Shown here: positions 1 through 9,870 of the stretch, in pieces
How the letters are laid out: every line of letters begins with the position of its first letter
Position numbering within the stretch: the first letter of the stretch is position 1
DNA from: Paracoccus thiocyanatus
GTDB lineage: Bacteria; Pseudomonadota; Alphaproteobacteria; Rhodobacterales; Rhodobacteraceae
Direction of reading: 5' to 3'
Assembly: GCF_900156255.1 (NCBI RefSeq)
Contig: NZ_FTMK01000014.1
Coordinates: forward strand, 36,403-100,402
Length of the DNA stretch: 64,000 bases
The notes under the pieces: generated by a model
Seen by the model: only the letters and a program-made list of their open reading frames with translations
Told to the model about the DNA's origin: nothing
Databases searched by the model: none
Position numbers and translations under genes: made by a program

Positions 1-426
1 CGAGGGCGCCGAAAGCCGCTGCATCGCCGCGCGCGCCACCTCGCGCTCGGGGCTGATGACCACGTCGATGGGCAGGTGGTCGGTGCGATAGAGATCGGAA
101 TAGATCGCGTCCAGATAGGCCGAGCTGCGCAGCCGCGCGATCTTGCGCGGCACCTGGAAGACGGAATGGGCGACCTGGCAGGTGACCATGTTCACCTCGT
201 CCGAATGGGTCGCGGCGATGATCAGGTCGGCGTCGCGCGCGCCGGCCCGGTCCAGCACGTCGGGATGGCTGGCAAAGCCGGTGACGCCCTGCACGTCCAG
301 CGCATCGGTGGCGCGCCGGATCAGCTCGGCATTGGTGTCGATGACGGTGACATCGTTGCGCTCGCCCGCAAGATGGCGCGCGATATGCCAGCCGACCTGC
401 CCTGCCCCGCAGATGATGATCTTCAT
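1..426 (-). CDS. trkA: Trk potassium uptake regulatory subunit TrkA (5' part; gene runs off left edge)
   Basis: Partial gene read from the reverse strand; 142 codons are visible and the rest lies beyond position 1. The N-terminus is a Rossmann nucleotide-binding (RCK/KTN) fold: it starts MKIIICGAGQVGWHIARHL, with the GxGxxG motif at residues 7-12 and the acidic end of the second strand (VTVIDTN) near residue 33. TrkA is the peripheral NAD(H)-binding subunit that gates the TrkH/TrkG potassium channel at the inner membrane. The position next to the ntr operon agrees with alphaproteobacterial genomes, where trkA often follows ntrX. The ATG at 426 is the first in-frame start before the GxGxxG strand. 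Family assignment is firm; the missing 3' end cannot be judged. Confidence 0.93.
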   Translation of the reverse strand, partial: MKIIICGAGQVGWHIARHLAGERNDVTVIDTNAELIRRATDALDVQGVTGFASHPDVLDRAGARDADLIIAATHSDEVNMVTCQVAHSVFQVPRKIARLRSSAYLDAIYSDLYRTDHLPIDVVISPEREVARAAMQRLSAPS

Positions 427-535
427 TCCGGTCCCGGTTCATGCCCTTCTTGAAGCGCGATCCTAGCGCGGGGCGCCGGCGGCGGATACAGCGAAAGCGT
501 CAGCGACACCCATGCCGCCACCCCGCCAGCGTCAT

Positions 536-564
536 CGCCGCATGAGTATTTGGAAAACGGTGAA
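536..564 (+). repeat. Left arm of a perfect 29-bp inverted repeat
   Basis: Contains GAGTATTTGGAAAACGG. Its exact reverse complement lies at 710-738, 145 bases away. The core GTATTTGGAAAACGG occurs a third time at 58891-58905. This pattern suggests a dispersed intergenic repeat family rather than a simple terminator. Confidence 0.9.
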
Positions 565-709
565 GCGGTTAGGCTTTTCTTAACTTCGTTTCTGTAGACG
601 GGTCATGCGGTACAGGCTGGAGAGCCGATGACCGCAAACGGTGAAAGCGCCCCGGATCGCCCTGGAGCGATCTTCAGACTCCCGGTGACCCGGGGCGCAG
701 CATCTGCCA

Positions 710-738
710 TTCACCGTTTTCCAAATACTCATGCGGCG
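710..738 (-). repeat. Right arm of the 29-bp inverted repeat
   Basis: Exact reverse complement of 536-564 over 29 bases. It ends about 24 bases past the ntrX stop codon (ntrX reads leftward and stops at 762). The arms could pair in an RNA transcript across a 145-base loop. The enclosed 145 bases hold no gene. Confidence 0.9.
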
Positions 739-761
739 GCGCCACCGGCACGGCGCCGCCA

Positions 762-2156
762 TCATTTCCCCATCATCTCTTCCTCGACGCGCATGCCGCC
801 GACGACGCCGAGCGACTTGAGCTTGCGGTGCAGGGCCGACCGCTCCATGCCGACGAATTGCGCCGTCCGGCTGATATTGCCGCCAAAGCGGTTGATCTGT
901 GCCAGCAGGTATTCCCGCTCGAACAGTTCGCGCGCCTCGCGCAGCGCCAGGCTGGTGATCTGCGGCCCAAGCGCCAGGGCCTCGCTGGTGCTGGCGCCGG
1001 CATTGCCGTTCTGCCCTTCCAGTTCCGAGGGCTGGATCGGTCCGGTGCCATCGCCCAGGATCAGCACGCGTTCGACCACGTTGCGAAGCTGGCGGATATT
1101 GCCCGGCCAGTTCATCGCCTGCAATGCGGCGCTGGTTTCCTCGGGCAGGGCGCGCAGCGGCAGGCCTTGCGCGGCGTGGAACTGTTCGATGAAATGCTCG
1201 GCCAGCAGCGCCACGTCCTCGCGGCGATCGGCCAGCGACGGCACCGCCACCGGCACCACGTTCAGCCGGTCGTAGAGTTCCTGGCGGAAGCGGCCGGCGG
1301 CGATCTCGGCGGAAAGGTCGCGATTGGTCGAGGAGATCACCCGCAGGTCCACCCGCACCTTGTCGGTGCCGCCCGAGCGGGTGAACTGCTGTTCGGTCAG
1401 CACCCGCAGGATCTTGGTCTGGGTGCCGGGCGGCATGTCCGCCACCTCGTCGAAATAGATCACCCCGCCATGCGCCTGTTCCAGCAGGCCCGGCTCGATC
1501 CCGCGCCCTTCGGTTTCGCGGCCAAAGAGCACCTCTTCCATATGTTCGGGCTCGATGGTCGCGCAAGGGACGGTGACGAAGGGCGCGCGGGCGCGCGGGC
1601 CCTGGCCATGGACATAGCGCGCGGCGGTTTCCTTGCCGACGCCGGGTTCGCCGGTCAGCATGACCCGGCCGTTCGATTTCGCCACCTTGTCGAGCTGTTC
1701 GCGCAGGCGGCGGAACGGGGCGGAATTGCCCAGCATCTCGGCGCCCCGTGCCTCTCCGCGCTTGAGCGTCGAGTTCTCGCGGCGCAGGCGCGCGGTTTCC
1801 ATGGCGCGGCGGATCACCACCAGAAGCTGGTCGATGTTGAAGGGCTTTTCGATGAAATCATAGGCGCCCTGCTTGATCGCCGCCACCGCGATCTCGATAT
1901 TGCCGTGGCCCGAGATGATGACCACCGGCACGTCGGGATTGTTGCGCTTGACCTGCTTGAGGATGTCGATCCCGTCCATCTTGCTGTCCTTGAGCCAGAT
2001 GTCGAGGATCATCAGCGCCGGCTCGGCCGTGTTCAACTGGGCCACCGCCTGGTCGGAATTGGCGGCGAGGCGGGTGGAAAAACCCTCGTCGCGCAGGATG
2101 TCGGACACCAGTTCGCGGATGTCCCGCTCGTCATCGACAATCAGAATATCGCTCAT
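762..2156 (-). CDS. ntrX: Response regulator NtrX
   Basis: 464-residue NtrC-family response regulator paired with the NtrY kinase; in alphaproteobacteria NtrYX controls nitrogen, redox and envelope responses. An N-terminal receiver (residues 1-120) carries the acidic pocket DDE at 8-10 and the phospho-acceptor Asp52. An AAA+ domain follows with Walker A GEPGVGKE and a DEVADMP Walker B segment. A Fis-type helix-turn-helix ends the protein (NISRTAQFVGMERSALHRKL). The region that should hold the sigma-54 contact loop GAFTGA instead reads LFGRETEGRGIEPGLLEQA, so sigma-54 activation in the classical way is unlikely. Its start overlaps the ntrY stop by ATGA, indicating translational coupling. Confidence 0.95.
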   Translation of the reverse strand: MSDILIVDDERDIRELVSDILRDEGFSTRLAANSDQAVAQLNTAEPALMILDIWLKDSKMDGIDILKQVKRNNPDVPVVIISGHGNIEIAVAAIKQGAYDFIEKPFNIDQLLVVIRRAMETARLRRENSTLKRGEARGAEMLGNSAPFRRLREQLDKVAKSNGRVMLTGEPGVGKETAARYVHGQGPRARAPFVTVPCATIEPEHMEEVLFGRETEGRGIEPGLLEQAHGGVIYFDEVADMPPGTQTKILRVLTEQQFTRSGGTDKVRVDLRVISSTNRDLSAEIAAGRFRQELYDRLNVVPVAVPSLADRREDVALLAEHFIEQFHAAQGLPLRALPEETSAALQAMNWPGNIRQLRNVVERVLILGDGTGPIQPSELEGQNGNAGASTSEALALGPQITSLALREARELFEREYLLAQINRFGGNISRTAQFVGMERSALHRKLKSLGVVGGMRVEEEMMGK

Positions 2157-4483
2157 TTCAGTGCTTCCTGCTCGTGTTTGTGGCGGCGCGCGGACAGGCG
2201 CACCGGCTGGCGTTCGCGCGGCAGACGGATTTCGGCCATGGCGCCGCGTCCCTGGGGCGCGTCGGTCAGGACCAGGCTGCCGCCATGTTCCTCGACGATT
2301 TTCTTGACGATGGGCAGGCCCAGCCCGGTGCCCCCGGCTTTCATGGTCACATAGGGTTCGAACAGCCGGGTGCGGTCATGGGGCAGTCCCGGCCCGTTGT
2401 CGGTGATGCGGATGGCGACGGAATCGGGGGCGACGCTCAGCGTGACATGGACCTGGGGGGACCAGCCTGCGGGCGGATCTTGCCGCAGCTCGTCAATGGC
2501 TTCCCCGGCATTCTTTAACAGGTTGGTGAAGACCTGGCGCATCATGCCGGCATCGGCATCGACGATCACCGGCTCGTCCGGGATATCCGAGACCAGCGCG
2601 CCTTGCAGGGCGTCGCGCTGCATCAATTCGGCATCGCGCAGAAGCTTGGCGATGTCGGTTTCTTTGCGGTCGGGTTCGGGCATGCGGGCAAAGCGGCTGA
2701 ATTCGTCCACGATCCGGCGCAGGTCGTTGGTCTGGCGGATGATGACCCCGGTCAGTTGCTCCAGCGCCTCGGCATCCTCGCCCGCCAGGGGGGCGAACTT
2801 GCGCTTGAGCCGTTCGGCCGAAAGCTGGATCGGGGTCAGCGGGTTCTTGATCTCATGCGCCACGCGGCGCGCCACGTCGCCCCAGGCCGCCATGCGCTGC
2901 GCGGACACCAGGTCGGTAACGTCGTCCAGCGCCACCACGTAGCCTTCCAGCCCGCCGGCGGCGCCGCGGCGGATCGCCATGCGCACCAGCAGGCTTTCCA
3001 CCCGGCCCTGGCGGCTAAGGCGGATTTCGTCCTGCACCGATTCATTGACCGATTGCGACAGCCGCGCGAACAGCGGCGCGAATTCCGGCACCGCCTCGGA
3101 CAGCAACTGGTCATGCGCCGTGGCCGGGTCCAGCCCCAGCAGCCGGGTGGCCGAGCGGTTAAGGAAGTCGATCTCACCCGCCGCATCCAGCCCGATCACC
3201 CCGGCCGTGACCGAGGACAGCACGGAATCGAACAGCCGGCGCTGGTCGTCGGCGGCGCGATAGCTTTCGACTAGTTCCTGGCGCTGCTGCTTCAACTGCC
3301 GGGTCATGCGGTTGAAGCTTTCGCCCAGGGTCTGGATTTCGTCGCCGGTATCGGCGGGCAGGATTTGCAGGTCCAGATTGCCGTCGCCCACCTGTCCCGA
3401 GGCTTCGGCCAAGCGCCCGATCGGACCCGAAAGCCGGTCGGCGAACCACAGCCCCAGCCACATCGCACCCGCGACAAGAAGCAGCGCGAAGCCCAGGTAC
3501 AGCAAGGAAAATTCGAACAGCACGCGGCCGCGTTCCTGTTCCAGCCGCTGATAGTCCCCGACGGTCTGGCGGGTGTCGTCCAAAAGGCCCAGAAGGCTGC
3601 CATCCACGTCCCGCGTCACGTAAAGATAGCGGTCGGCCAGCGGCGCCAGCGGCACCATGGCGCGGAACTCGTTGTTCTGCCAGTCCTCGATCAGCACCAG
3701 GCCGCGGGTCGCGGCCTCGTCGAACTGGGCGGGCGAGGGTTCCTCGTACCAGAACTGATAGCTGCGCTCGCCCCGCGCGCGGATGGCGCCGCGGCCGTCG
3801 ATGACATAGGCTTCGCGCAATCCGCGCTGGATCAGCGCCTGGCCCTGGCCCAGCAGCAGCCGCAATTCGCCGTCTTCCAGCATGGGGTTCTGCCGCGCCG
3901 CCTGGGTCAGCGCCCCGGCCAGCAGCTTGGCGTCGTTGGTCAGGTCGCGGCGGTGTTCCTCTTGATAGGCTTCGGCGGCGGCCAGCGAGGTCGAGACCAC
4001 CTGCTGCACCCGGTTCGAGAACCAGCCCTCCAGGCCGATATTCACCGTAAGCCCGGCAAACAGCGCGACCAGCACCGTCGGCACCAGCGCGATGGTGGCG
4101 AATACCCCGACCAGGCGCATGTGCAGCCGCGATCCCGCCGCCGACTTGCGGCGCGCCGCGACGATCCGCGTCATGCGCGCCACCACCAGCCCAGTCAGCA
4201 CGATCAGGTAAAGCAGGTCGGCCAGCAGCACCAGCCGCAGCACCGTCCCGCCCGCCGTCGCATCGGCAAAGGGGCCCATGACCGCGAATGTCAGCCCCGC
4301 CAGCGCCGGTCCCAGAAGCGCCAGGCCCAGGGTCGCGGCATTGCGATAGCGCCGCAGGCGACGCAGGCGCGCGACGCGTTCCCATGTGCCCCTGGACAGT
4401 GTTCCTGCCACCTTGCCCGCCCTCACGGTTTCGCCGCTGTGCCGCAGCCGTTTGTGGCCTTTCAGCGACTCTCGCAAGGCCAT
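2153..4483 (-). CDS. ntrY: Sensor histidine kinase NtrY
   Basis: 776-residue transmembrane histidine kinase. Hydrophobic segments near residues 48-70, 81-104 and 121-147 are followed by a periplasmic domain and a further membrane helix (LLYLGFALLLVAGAMWLGLWF). HAMP and PAS regions come next, then HisKA with phospho-acceptor His near residue 543 ([11 protein letters not shown]) and a HATPase with DNGPGL and GGTGLGLPIV. The start at 4483 (MALRESLKG) was chosen because it lies 11 bases after the ntrC stop and just before the first membrane helix; a longer open frame upstream is only an out-of-frame extension through ntrC. It belongs to the ntrBCYX operon. Confidence 0.94.
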   Translation of the reverse strand: MALRESLKGHKRLRHSGETVRAGKVAGTLSRGTWERVARLRRLRRYRNAATLGLALLGPALAGLTFAVMGPFADATAGGTVLRLVLLADLLYLIVLTGLVVARMTRIVAARRKSAAGSRLHMRLVGVFATIALVPTVLVALFAGLTVNIGLEGWFSNRVQQVVSTSLAAAEAYQEEHRRDLTNDAKLLAGALTQAARQNPMLEDGELRLLLGQGQALIQRGLREAYVIDGRGAIRARGERSYQFWYEEPSPAQFDEAATRGLVLIEDWQNNEFRAMVPLAPLADRYLYVTRDVDGSLLGLLDDTRQTVGDYQRLEQERGRVLFEFSLLYLGFALLLVAGAMWLGLWFADRLSGPIGRLAEASGQVGDGNLDLQILPADTGDEIQTLGESFNRMTRQLKQQRQELVESYRAADDQRRLFDSVLSSVTAGVIGLDAAGEIDFLNRSATRLLGLDPATAHDQLLSEAVPEFAPLFARLSQSVNESVQDEIRLSRQGRVESLLVRMAIRRGAAGGLEGYVVALDDVTDLVSAQRMAAWGDVARRVAHEIKNPLTPIQLSAERLKRKFAPLAGEDAEALEQLTGVIIRQTNDLRRIVDEFSRFARMPEPDRKETDIAKLLRDAELMQRDALQGALVSDIPDEPVIVDADAGMMRQVFTNLLKNAGEAIDELRQDPPAGWSPQVHVTLSVAPDSVAIRITDNGPGLPHDRTRLFEPYVTMKAGGTGLGLPIVKKIVEEHGGSLVLTDAPQGRGAMAEIRLPRERQPVRLSARRHKHEQEALK

Positions 4484-4494
4484 CTGTGGCCGTT

Positions 4495-5925
4495 TTACAT
4501 CAGTTTGCGGCGCCGTGTCACCTCGATATTCAGGTCGGTCAGTTTCTTGCGCAGCGTATTGCGGTTGATGCCCAGAAGATCGGCACAACGCAACTGGTTG
4601 CCGCCGGTGGCGTCCAGCGCAATCTCCAGCAGGGGTCTTTCGATTTCGCGCAGGATGCGGTCGTAAAGCCCCGCGGGCGGCAGATCGCCGCCGTGCAGTG
4701 CGAAATAGCGCTGAAGATGCATTTCGACCGATTGCGCAAGCCGCATTCCGGCCGGTTCGGCCAAGGCCGGGGCGTTGGCGGGCGTGACGCCCCCGGCAGG
4801 GGCGGCCCGGCCCAGGACCGGGCCGGATTCGGCCAGCGCGGCGACGGCCTCGGCCTCGGTGATCTGGGCGGCGGCGGCGGTCAGCGCCAGCCGGCGCATC
4901 AGGTTTTCCAGCTCGCGCACATTGCCGGGAAAGGGATGGGCGCGGATCACCGCCGCCGCGCCCTCGGACAGGCTGCGCTGGGGCAGGCCCTGGCCGGCGG
5001 CGCGCGCCAGCAGGTGCCTGGCCAGCGGCGGGATGTCGTCCAGGCGCGCGCGCAGCGGCGGCACGGTGATCGTCACCCCGGCCAGCCGGTAATAAAGATC
5101 GGCGCGCAGCCGGCCCGCGGCCACATCCGCCTGGGGATCGGGGCCGCTGGTCGAGACCAGGCGCGGCATCAGGTTGCGGCCGGGGCCGACCTCCCATGCC
5201 TCGACCATGCCGATCAGCCGCGCCTGGGCGGCGGCGTCGAAGCCGGCCGGATCCTCGATCAGCAGGGTGCCGCCCTGGGCGCGGTCGGCACCGGCGTGGA
5301 GGGTTTCCTCGGAAAGGTCGGCCGAGGTCAGCACGACAAAGCCCGCCTCGCGCCGGTCCGACAGGTCGTGGAACGAGCGCGCGACCACGGTCTTGCCCAC
5401 CCCCGCCTCGCCCGCGATCATCACCGGCAGGTCGGCGTTCAGCACCCGCGCGACCATGCGGAACAGGTTCTGCATCGCCGGCGCATGGCCGATCAGCGGC
5501 AGCGCCGGGTCGGCGCCGGCCTGGGCCTCGGCCGCGGCCGGCTCGGGCTGGGACCGGCGCGCGCGGCGCGACAGCGCCTGGCCCGCCCGCGCCATCAGGT
5601 CCGGCAGGTCAAAGGGCTTGGGCAGGTAGTCGAAGGCGGCGGCCTCGGTGGCGCGGATCGCGGTGACGATGGTGTTCTGGGCCGAGATCACGATCACCGG
5701 CAAGTCGGGCCGCAGCTTGCGGATCGCCGGGATCATGTCGATGCCGTTGCCGTCGGGCATCACCACGTCGGTGATGACCAGGTCGCCCCGCCCCTCTTCG
5801 ACCCAGCGCAGAAGCTGCGAAAGCGAGCCGGTGGCATGGACCCGGCAACCGGCGCGGCTTAGCGCCTGGGTCAGGACCGTGCGGATGGTGCGGTCGTCGT
5901 CGGCGATCAGAACGGTGCCGTCCAT
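4495..5925 (-). CDS. ntrC: Nitrogen regulation response regulator NtrC (sigma-70-type)
   Basis: 476 residues. The receiver has Asp53 as phosphorylation site ([10 protein letters not shown]). The AAA+ domain has Walker A GEAGVGKT near residue 170. The C-terminal Fis-type helix-turn-helix is [22 protein letters not shown]. After the Walker A region, where GAFTGA is expected, the protein reads [24 protein letters not shown], so the sigma-54 loop is absent. Rhodobacter NtrC is known to lack this loop and to act with the housekeeping sigma factor, and this protein appears to be of that type. It responds to NtrB and lies directly downstream of it. Assignment is firm from order and architecture. Confidence 0.94.
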   Translation of the reverse strand: MDGTVLIADDDRTIRTVLTQALSRAGCRVHATGSLSQLLRWVEEGRGDLVITDVVMPDGNGIDMIPAIRKLRPDLPVIVISAQNTIVTAIRATEAAAFDYLPKPFDLPDLMARAGQALSRRARRSQPEPAAAEAQAGADPALPLIGHAPAMQNLFRMVARVLNADLPVMIAGEAGVGKTVVARSFHDLSDRREAGFVVLTSADLSEETLHAGADRAQGGTLLIEDPAGFDAAAQARLIGMVEAWEVGPGRNLMPRLVSTSGPDPQADVAAGRLRADLYYRLAGVTITVPPLRARLDDIPPLARHLLARAAGQGLPQRSLSEGAAAVIRAHPFPGNVRELENLMRRLALTAAAAQITEAEAVAALAESGPVLGRAAPAGGVTPANAPALAEPAGMRLAQSVEMHLQRYFALHGGDLPPAGLYDRILREIERPLLEIALDATGGNQLRCADLLGINRNTLRKKLTDLNIEVTRRRKLM

Positions 5926-5933
5926 TGGAAACC

Positions 5934-7091
5934 TCAGGCTTTGGACAGGGAGATGCGGAAAACGGTGCGGCCGGGGCGGGATTCCAGCGCGATCCAGGCG
6001 CCGTGGTCGGTGACGATCTTGGACACCAGCGCCAGCCCCAGCCCGGTGCCGTTTTCGCGCCCCGAGACGAAGGGCTCGAAGACCTGGCCCATGATCGCGT
6101 CGGGGATTCCGGGGCCGTCATCCTCGATCTCGATCTGCAAGGGCAGGCTGCGGCCCTGCGGCTCGGCCTCGGTGGGCGCCAGGCGCAGGGTGCCGTCGTA
6201 AAAGCTGCGGATGCGGATGGTGCCGCCCCCGCCTGCCCGTCCGATCGCCTCGACGGCGTTCTTGACCAGGTTCAGGCAGACCTGCACAAGCTGGTCGGCA
6301 TCGGCCAGCGCCGGCGGCAGCGAGGGGTCGTAATCGGGCACGATGCGCAGCCCCTTGCCAAAGCCCACCGCGGCCGAGCGGCGCACCCGCTCCAGCACGT
6401 CATGGACGTTCACCGCCGCCAGCCGCGGCGCCGAGGTGTCGCCAAAGCGTTCGACCTGGTCCAGCAATTCGACGATGCGGCGCGATTCCGCGACGATCAG
6501 GTCGGCCAGGTCGCGGTCCTCGGCCGTCAGGTTCATGCCGATGAGCTGCGCGGCGCCGCGGATGCCGGCCAGCGGGTTCTTGATCTCATGCGCCAGCATC
6601 TCGGCCATGCCGATGGCCGAGCGCGCGGCCAGACGCGCCGCCTGCCCCTGCCCCAGTCGCCCGGCCCCGTCGAGCGGCGAGATCAGGATCACCGTGCCCC
6701 CCGCCGGGCTGGGCGCGGGTCCGGCATGGATGGTGGCAAGGCGGTCGATATGGCCGCCGGAACGGTCGCCGATCTCGAAGCGGATCCCGGCGCGGTTCAC
6801 CGGATCATGGCCCGCCCGCATCCGGTCGAGGGTCGAGCCAAGCCGCGGCACGATGCGCAGCCGCTTTCGCATCTCGGCCCCCTCCAACGCCTGGCCCAGC
6901 GACGAGCGGCACGAGACGTTCAGGAAGGCCTCGGCCAGGTCGTTCATCGCGGCGATGCGGCCCTGCGCGTCCAGGATGACCGCCGGCAGCGGCAGCGCCG
7001 ACCAATTCGGCCCGACCTCGGCCGGGACAAAGCCGCCGCCGCCAGCCGCCGCGGCGTCGGGCAGCATGCCGGACGGCGCGCGGCTGGTCAT
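5934..7091 (-). CDS. ntrB: Nitrogen regulation sensor kinase/phosphatase NtrB
   Basis: 385-residue soluble sensor kinase without membrane segments. An N-terminal PAS-like domain ([23 protein letters not shown]) precedes HisKA with phospho-acceptor His about residue 168 ([19 protein letters not shown]). The HATPase has DDGPGIP and [12 protein letters not shown]. NtrB phosphorylates or dephosphorylates NtrC according to PII signalling. The start ATG at 7091 overlaps the dusB stop by four bases (ATGA), so translation is coupled; a longer open frame upstream is a dusB shadow. NtrC follows after eight bases. Confidence 0.95.
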   Translation of the reverse strand: MTSRAPSGMLPDAAAAGGGGFVPAEVGPNWSALPLPAVILDAQGRIAAMNDLAEAFLNVSCRSSLGQALEGAEMRKRLRIVPRLGSTLDRMRAGHDPVNRAGIRFEIGDRSGGHIDRLATIHAGPAPSPAGGTVILISPLDGAGRLGQGQAARLAARSAIGMAEMLAHEIKNPLAGIRGAAQLIGMNLTAEDRDLADLIVAESRRIVELLDQVERFGDTSAPRLAAVNVHDVLERVRRSAAVGFGKGLRIVPDYDPSLPPALADADQLVQVCLNLVKNAVEAIGRAGGGGTIRIRSFYDGTLRLAPTEAEPQGRSLPLQIEIEDDGPGIPDAIMGQVFEPFVSGRENGTGLGLALVSKIVTDHGAWIALESRPGRTVFRISLSKA

Positions 7092-8131
7092 GAAGGCACC
7101 CCGGCCGCCCAAGGGTCCTGTTCGGGGAAAACGGCCTTGCCGGCATCGCCGAAGCCGGCGCGGATCGCCGCCAGCGCCGCCTCGGGCGTGGGGGCGCGCA
7201 AAAGTTCGGCGCGGTTCGGGGCGCCGTTCGCCCCAGCATACCAGCCCAGATGCTTGCGGGCGACGCGCAGCCCCAGTTCGCGCCCGTAAAGCGACAGGAT
7301 GTCGTCGTAATGCTCGGCCACCGCATCGGCCAGCTTGGCGCCCTGCGGCACCTGCGGCGCCGGGGTGCCCCAAAGCGCGTGCGCGATCTGCGCCAGCCGC
7401 CAGGGCGCGCCCTGTGCGCCGCGCCCGACCATGACCGCATCGGCGCCCGATTGCGCCAGGGCGGCGCGGGCGCTGGCCGCGTCCACCACGTCGCCATTCG
7501 CGACCAGCGGCGGCCGGCCCGGCAGGTTCGCGACCGCGCGGATGGCGGCCCAATCGGCGCTGCCGGTATAGAATTGCGCCCGCGTGCGTCCGTGCACGGT
7601 CAGCATCCCGACCCCCGCCGCGGAGGCGCGGCGCGCCAGATCGGCCGCGTTCAGGCAATCGCCGTCCCAGCCCAGCCGCATCTTCAGCGTCACCGGCAGG
7701 TCGGGCACGGCGGCGACCACCGCATCAATCAGCCCCAGCGCGTGGTCCAGGTCGCGCATCAGGGCCGCACCCGAAAGCCCGCCCGTCACCTTCTTGGCCG
7801 GGCAGCCCATGTTGATGTCGATGATGCGCGCGCCCATGCCGGCGACGATCCGCGCGGTTTCAGCCATCGCGCCCGCCTCGCGCCCGGCGATCTGGACGCT
7901 GACCGGCAGCGCCCCTTCGGTCAGCGCCTTGGCGCGGACGCTGGCGCGGGTCGAAGGGCGCGGCGTCACCATCTCGGTCGAGGCGACCATCTCGCTGACC
8001 ATCAGCCCCGCCCCGCCATGGCGCGCGACGGCGCGGCGAAAGGCCAGGTCGGTGATCCCGGCCATGGGCGCCAGAAAGACCGGCGGGCCAAGCCGCGTCG
8101 CGCCAAGGGCAATGGGTTCGGGCAGCGTCAT
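7088..8131 (-). CDS. dusB: tRNA-dihydrouridine synthase DusB (NifR3)
   Basis: 347-residue FMN enzyme that reduces uridine to dihydrouridine in tRNA. The flavin-barrel start FLAPMAGITDLAFR, the catalytic-Cys motif NMGCPAKKV, the strand VTLKMRLGWD, HGRTRAQFYTG and the phosphate-binding end MVGRGAQGAPW are all intact. It heads the operon with ntrB, the arrangement that gave the family its older name nifR3. I chose MTLPEPIALG (8131) because the conserved domain begins within 18 residues; an upstream ATG at 8206 would add 25 residues without conservation. The ribosome binding site is weak, so the start is less certain than the identity. Confidence 0.94.
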   Translation of the reverse strand: MTLPEPIALGATRLGPPVFLAPMAGITDLAFRRAVARHGGAGLMVSEMVASTEMVTPRPSTRASVRAKALTEGALPVSVQIAGREAGAMAETARIVAGMGARIIDINMGCPAKKVTGGLSGAALMRDLDHALGLIDAVVAAVPDLPVTLKMRLGWDGDCLNAADLARRASAAGVGMLTVHGRTRAQFYTGSADWAAIRAVANLPGRPPLVANGDVVDAASARAALAQSGADAVMVGRGAQGAPWRLAQIAHALWGTPAPQVPQGAKLADAVAEHYDDILSLYGRELGLRVARKHLGWYAGANGAPNRAELLRAPTPEAALAAIRAGFGDAGKAVFPEQDPWAAGVPS

Positions 8132-8360
8132 GGGAAAACTCGTATGCCAGGCAGAAGGGATCGGAAAGGGACAGCCCGCGCCGCCGCGCCGGACTGTGCG
8201 TCGCAAGGGTGGAACTGCCGCTTTTACATTCGCCCTGCCTAAATATCAGGCAGGCCCCGCCGGGTCAAATGTCGCGGAGCTTCAGGCCGGCTGTCGCAAC
8301 CGCGCTGGCCTGTCCGCGCCACCCCGGCTAGGCTTTGCCCGGCCAGCCAGGGAGTGCGCG
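8132..8360. promoter_or_regulatory. Divergent promoter region of dusB-ntr and sdaA
   Basis: 229 bases between two divergent start codons. It must carry promoters for both the ntr operon (leftward) and sdaA (rightward). A short dyad CCTGCCT-N7-AGGCAGG lies at 8234-8254 with an AT-rich loop. No clear -35/-10 pair was assigned. Confidence 0.5.
8234..8254. promoter_or_regulatory. Dyad CCTGCCT-N7-AGGCAGG
   Basis: A perfect 7-bp inverted repeat around the AT-rich spacer AAATATC in the dusB/sdaA intergenic region. It may be an operator or part of a hairpin in the ntr leader; no regulator can be named. Confidence 0.35.
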
Positions 8361-9743
8361 ATGTTCCTTTCCGTCTTCGACATCTTCAAGATCGGAGTCG
8401 GCCCCTCTTCGTCCCATACCATGGGGCCGATGGTGGCGGGGGGCCGCTTTCTGGACGCGCTGCGCCAGCAGCCGTTCCGCGCCCATGGGCTGCGCGCCAG
8501 CCTGCATGGCAGCCTGGCATTCACCGGCAAGGGCCATGCCACCGACCGCGCCACCATCCTGGGCCTGGCCGGGTTCCTGCCCGAGACCATGGACCAGCAG
8601 GCAGCCGATGCCGCGCTGGCCCGCAACCGCCAAACCGGGCTCCTGTCGCCCCAGGGCTTGGGCGACCTGGCCTTTGACCCCGCGCGCGACCTGGTCTTCG
8701 ACTATGACCGCGCCCTGCCCGGCCATGCCAACGGCATGGTGCTGATGGCGACCGACCAGCAGGGCGACGTGATCTTCCGCGAGGTCTATTATTCCATCGG
8801 CGGCGGCTTCGTGATGACCGAGGGTGAGCTGGAGGCGCGCGGCGACGACACCCGCACCGATGCCGCGCCCAAGGTGCCCTTTCCCTTCGCCTCGGCCGCC
8901 GAGATGCTGGAGATGGCCGAAAGATCGGGCAAGTCCATCGCCCGGATGAAGCGCGAGAACGAGCGGGTGTTTCGCAGCGATGCCGAGATTTCGGCCGGCA
9001 TCCGCCGCATCTGGCAGGTGATGCGCGACTGCATGGACCGCGGGCTGGCGACGGGCGGCATCCTGCCCGGCGGCTTGTCGATCCGCCGCCGCGCCGCCGC
9101 CATCCACGAGGCGTTGAAGGCGGAATCCGGCATGAACCTGACCGCGCCGCATGTCATCAACGACTGGATGTCGATCTATGCCATGGCGGTGAACGAGGAA
9201 AACGCCGCCGGCGGCCAGGTCGTCACCGCGCCCACGAACGGCGCGGCGGGGGTGGTGCCGGCGGTGGTGCGCTATTGGCTGGACCATGTGCCCGGCGCGT
9301 CCGAGCGCCAGTTGGACGATTTCCTGCTGACCGCGGCGGCCATCGGCGGGCTGATCAAGCATAATGCCAGCATCTCGGGGGCGGAATGCGGCTGCCAGGC
9401 CGAAGTCGGCTCGGCCAGCGCCATGGCGGCGGCGGGGATCTGCGCCGTGATGGGCGGCACCGTCACCCAGGTCGAAAACGCCGCCGAAATCGCGCTGGAA
9501 CATCATCTGGGCATGACCTGCGACCCGGTCAGGGGGCTGGTGCAGGTGCCCTGTATCGAGCGAAACGGCCTGGGGGCGATCAAGGCCGTCTCGGCCGCCA
9601 GCCTGGCCTTGCGCGGCGACGGCCAGCATTTCGTGCCGCTGGATGCCGCCATCGAGACCATGCGCCAGACCGGCCGCGACATGAGCGACAAATACAAGGA
9701 AACCTCGCTGGGCGGTCTGGCGGTCAATGTCCCCAACTGCTGA
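8361..9743 (+). CDS. sdaA: L-serine ammonia-lyase (L-serine dehydratase), iron-sulfur type
   Basis: 460-residue single-chain enzyme that converts L-serine to pyruvate and ammonia using an oxygen-sensitive [4Fe-4S] cluster. The N-terminal beta domain starts [20 protein letters not shown]. The alpha domain carries the conserved [21 protein letters not shown] and [18 protein letters not shown] segments with the cluster cysteines. The length matches the fused alpha-beta form. The start follows a GGGAG ribosome binding site. It stands alone and is divergent from dusB; the next gene begins 127 bases later. A short GC hairpin (9767-9787) follows the stop. Confidence 0.95.
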   Translation: MFLSVFDIFKIGVGPSSSHTMGPMVAGGRFLDALRQQPFRAHGLRASLHGSLAFTGKGHATDRATILGLAGFLPETMDQQAADAALARNRQTGLLSPQGLGDLAFDPARDLVFDYDRALPGHANGMVLMATDQQGDVIFREVYYSIGGGFVMTEGELEARGDDTRTDAAPKVPFPFASAAEMLEMAERSGKSIARMKRENERVFRSDAEISAGIRRIWQVMRDCMDRGLATGGILPGGLSIRRRAAAIHEALKAESGMNLTAPHVINDWMSIYAMAVNEENAAGGQVVTAPTNGAAGVVPAVVRYWLDHVPGASERQLDDFLLTAAAIGGLIKHNASISGAECGCQAEVGSASAMAAAGICAVMGGTVTQVENAAEIALEHHLGMTCDPVRGLVQVPCIERNGLGAIKAVSAASLALRGDGQHFVPLDAAIETMRQTGRDMSDKYKETSLGGLAVNVPNC

Positions 9744-9766
9744 ACCGCGTGCAAAGAATCGCGCAA

Positions 9767-9787
9767 GGCCGGGCCTTGGCCCCGGCC
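9767..9787 (+). terminator. Possible terminator hairpin after sdaA
   Basis: GGCCGGG-N7-CCCGGCC stem just past the sdaA stop, without a T-tract, so termination is uncertain. Confidence 0.3.
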
Positions 9788-9870
9788 GGCCGCTGTCGGC
9801 GCTTGCCCAAGCCCTGCCCTTCCTGTAGCCAATCAGCATAAGCAAAACCCAAGGAACCGGGACAGAGCAG

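Larger units (their letters stand above)
427..761. other. Intergenic region between trkA and ntrX
   Basis: A 335-base non-coding stretch downstream of ntrX and upstream of trkA (both on the minus strand). It should contain the ntrX transcript end and the trkA promoter. The main structure is a perfect inverted repeat whose arms are at 536-564 and 710-738. No convincing ORF is present: open frames here are extensions of ntrX shadows. Confidence 0.7.

Noticed and set aside
536..738. Inverted repeat considered as insertion-sequence ends
   Set aside because: Only 145 bases are enclosed, with no transposase and no evident target duplication; a non-autonomous element remains possible but unproved.
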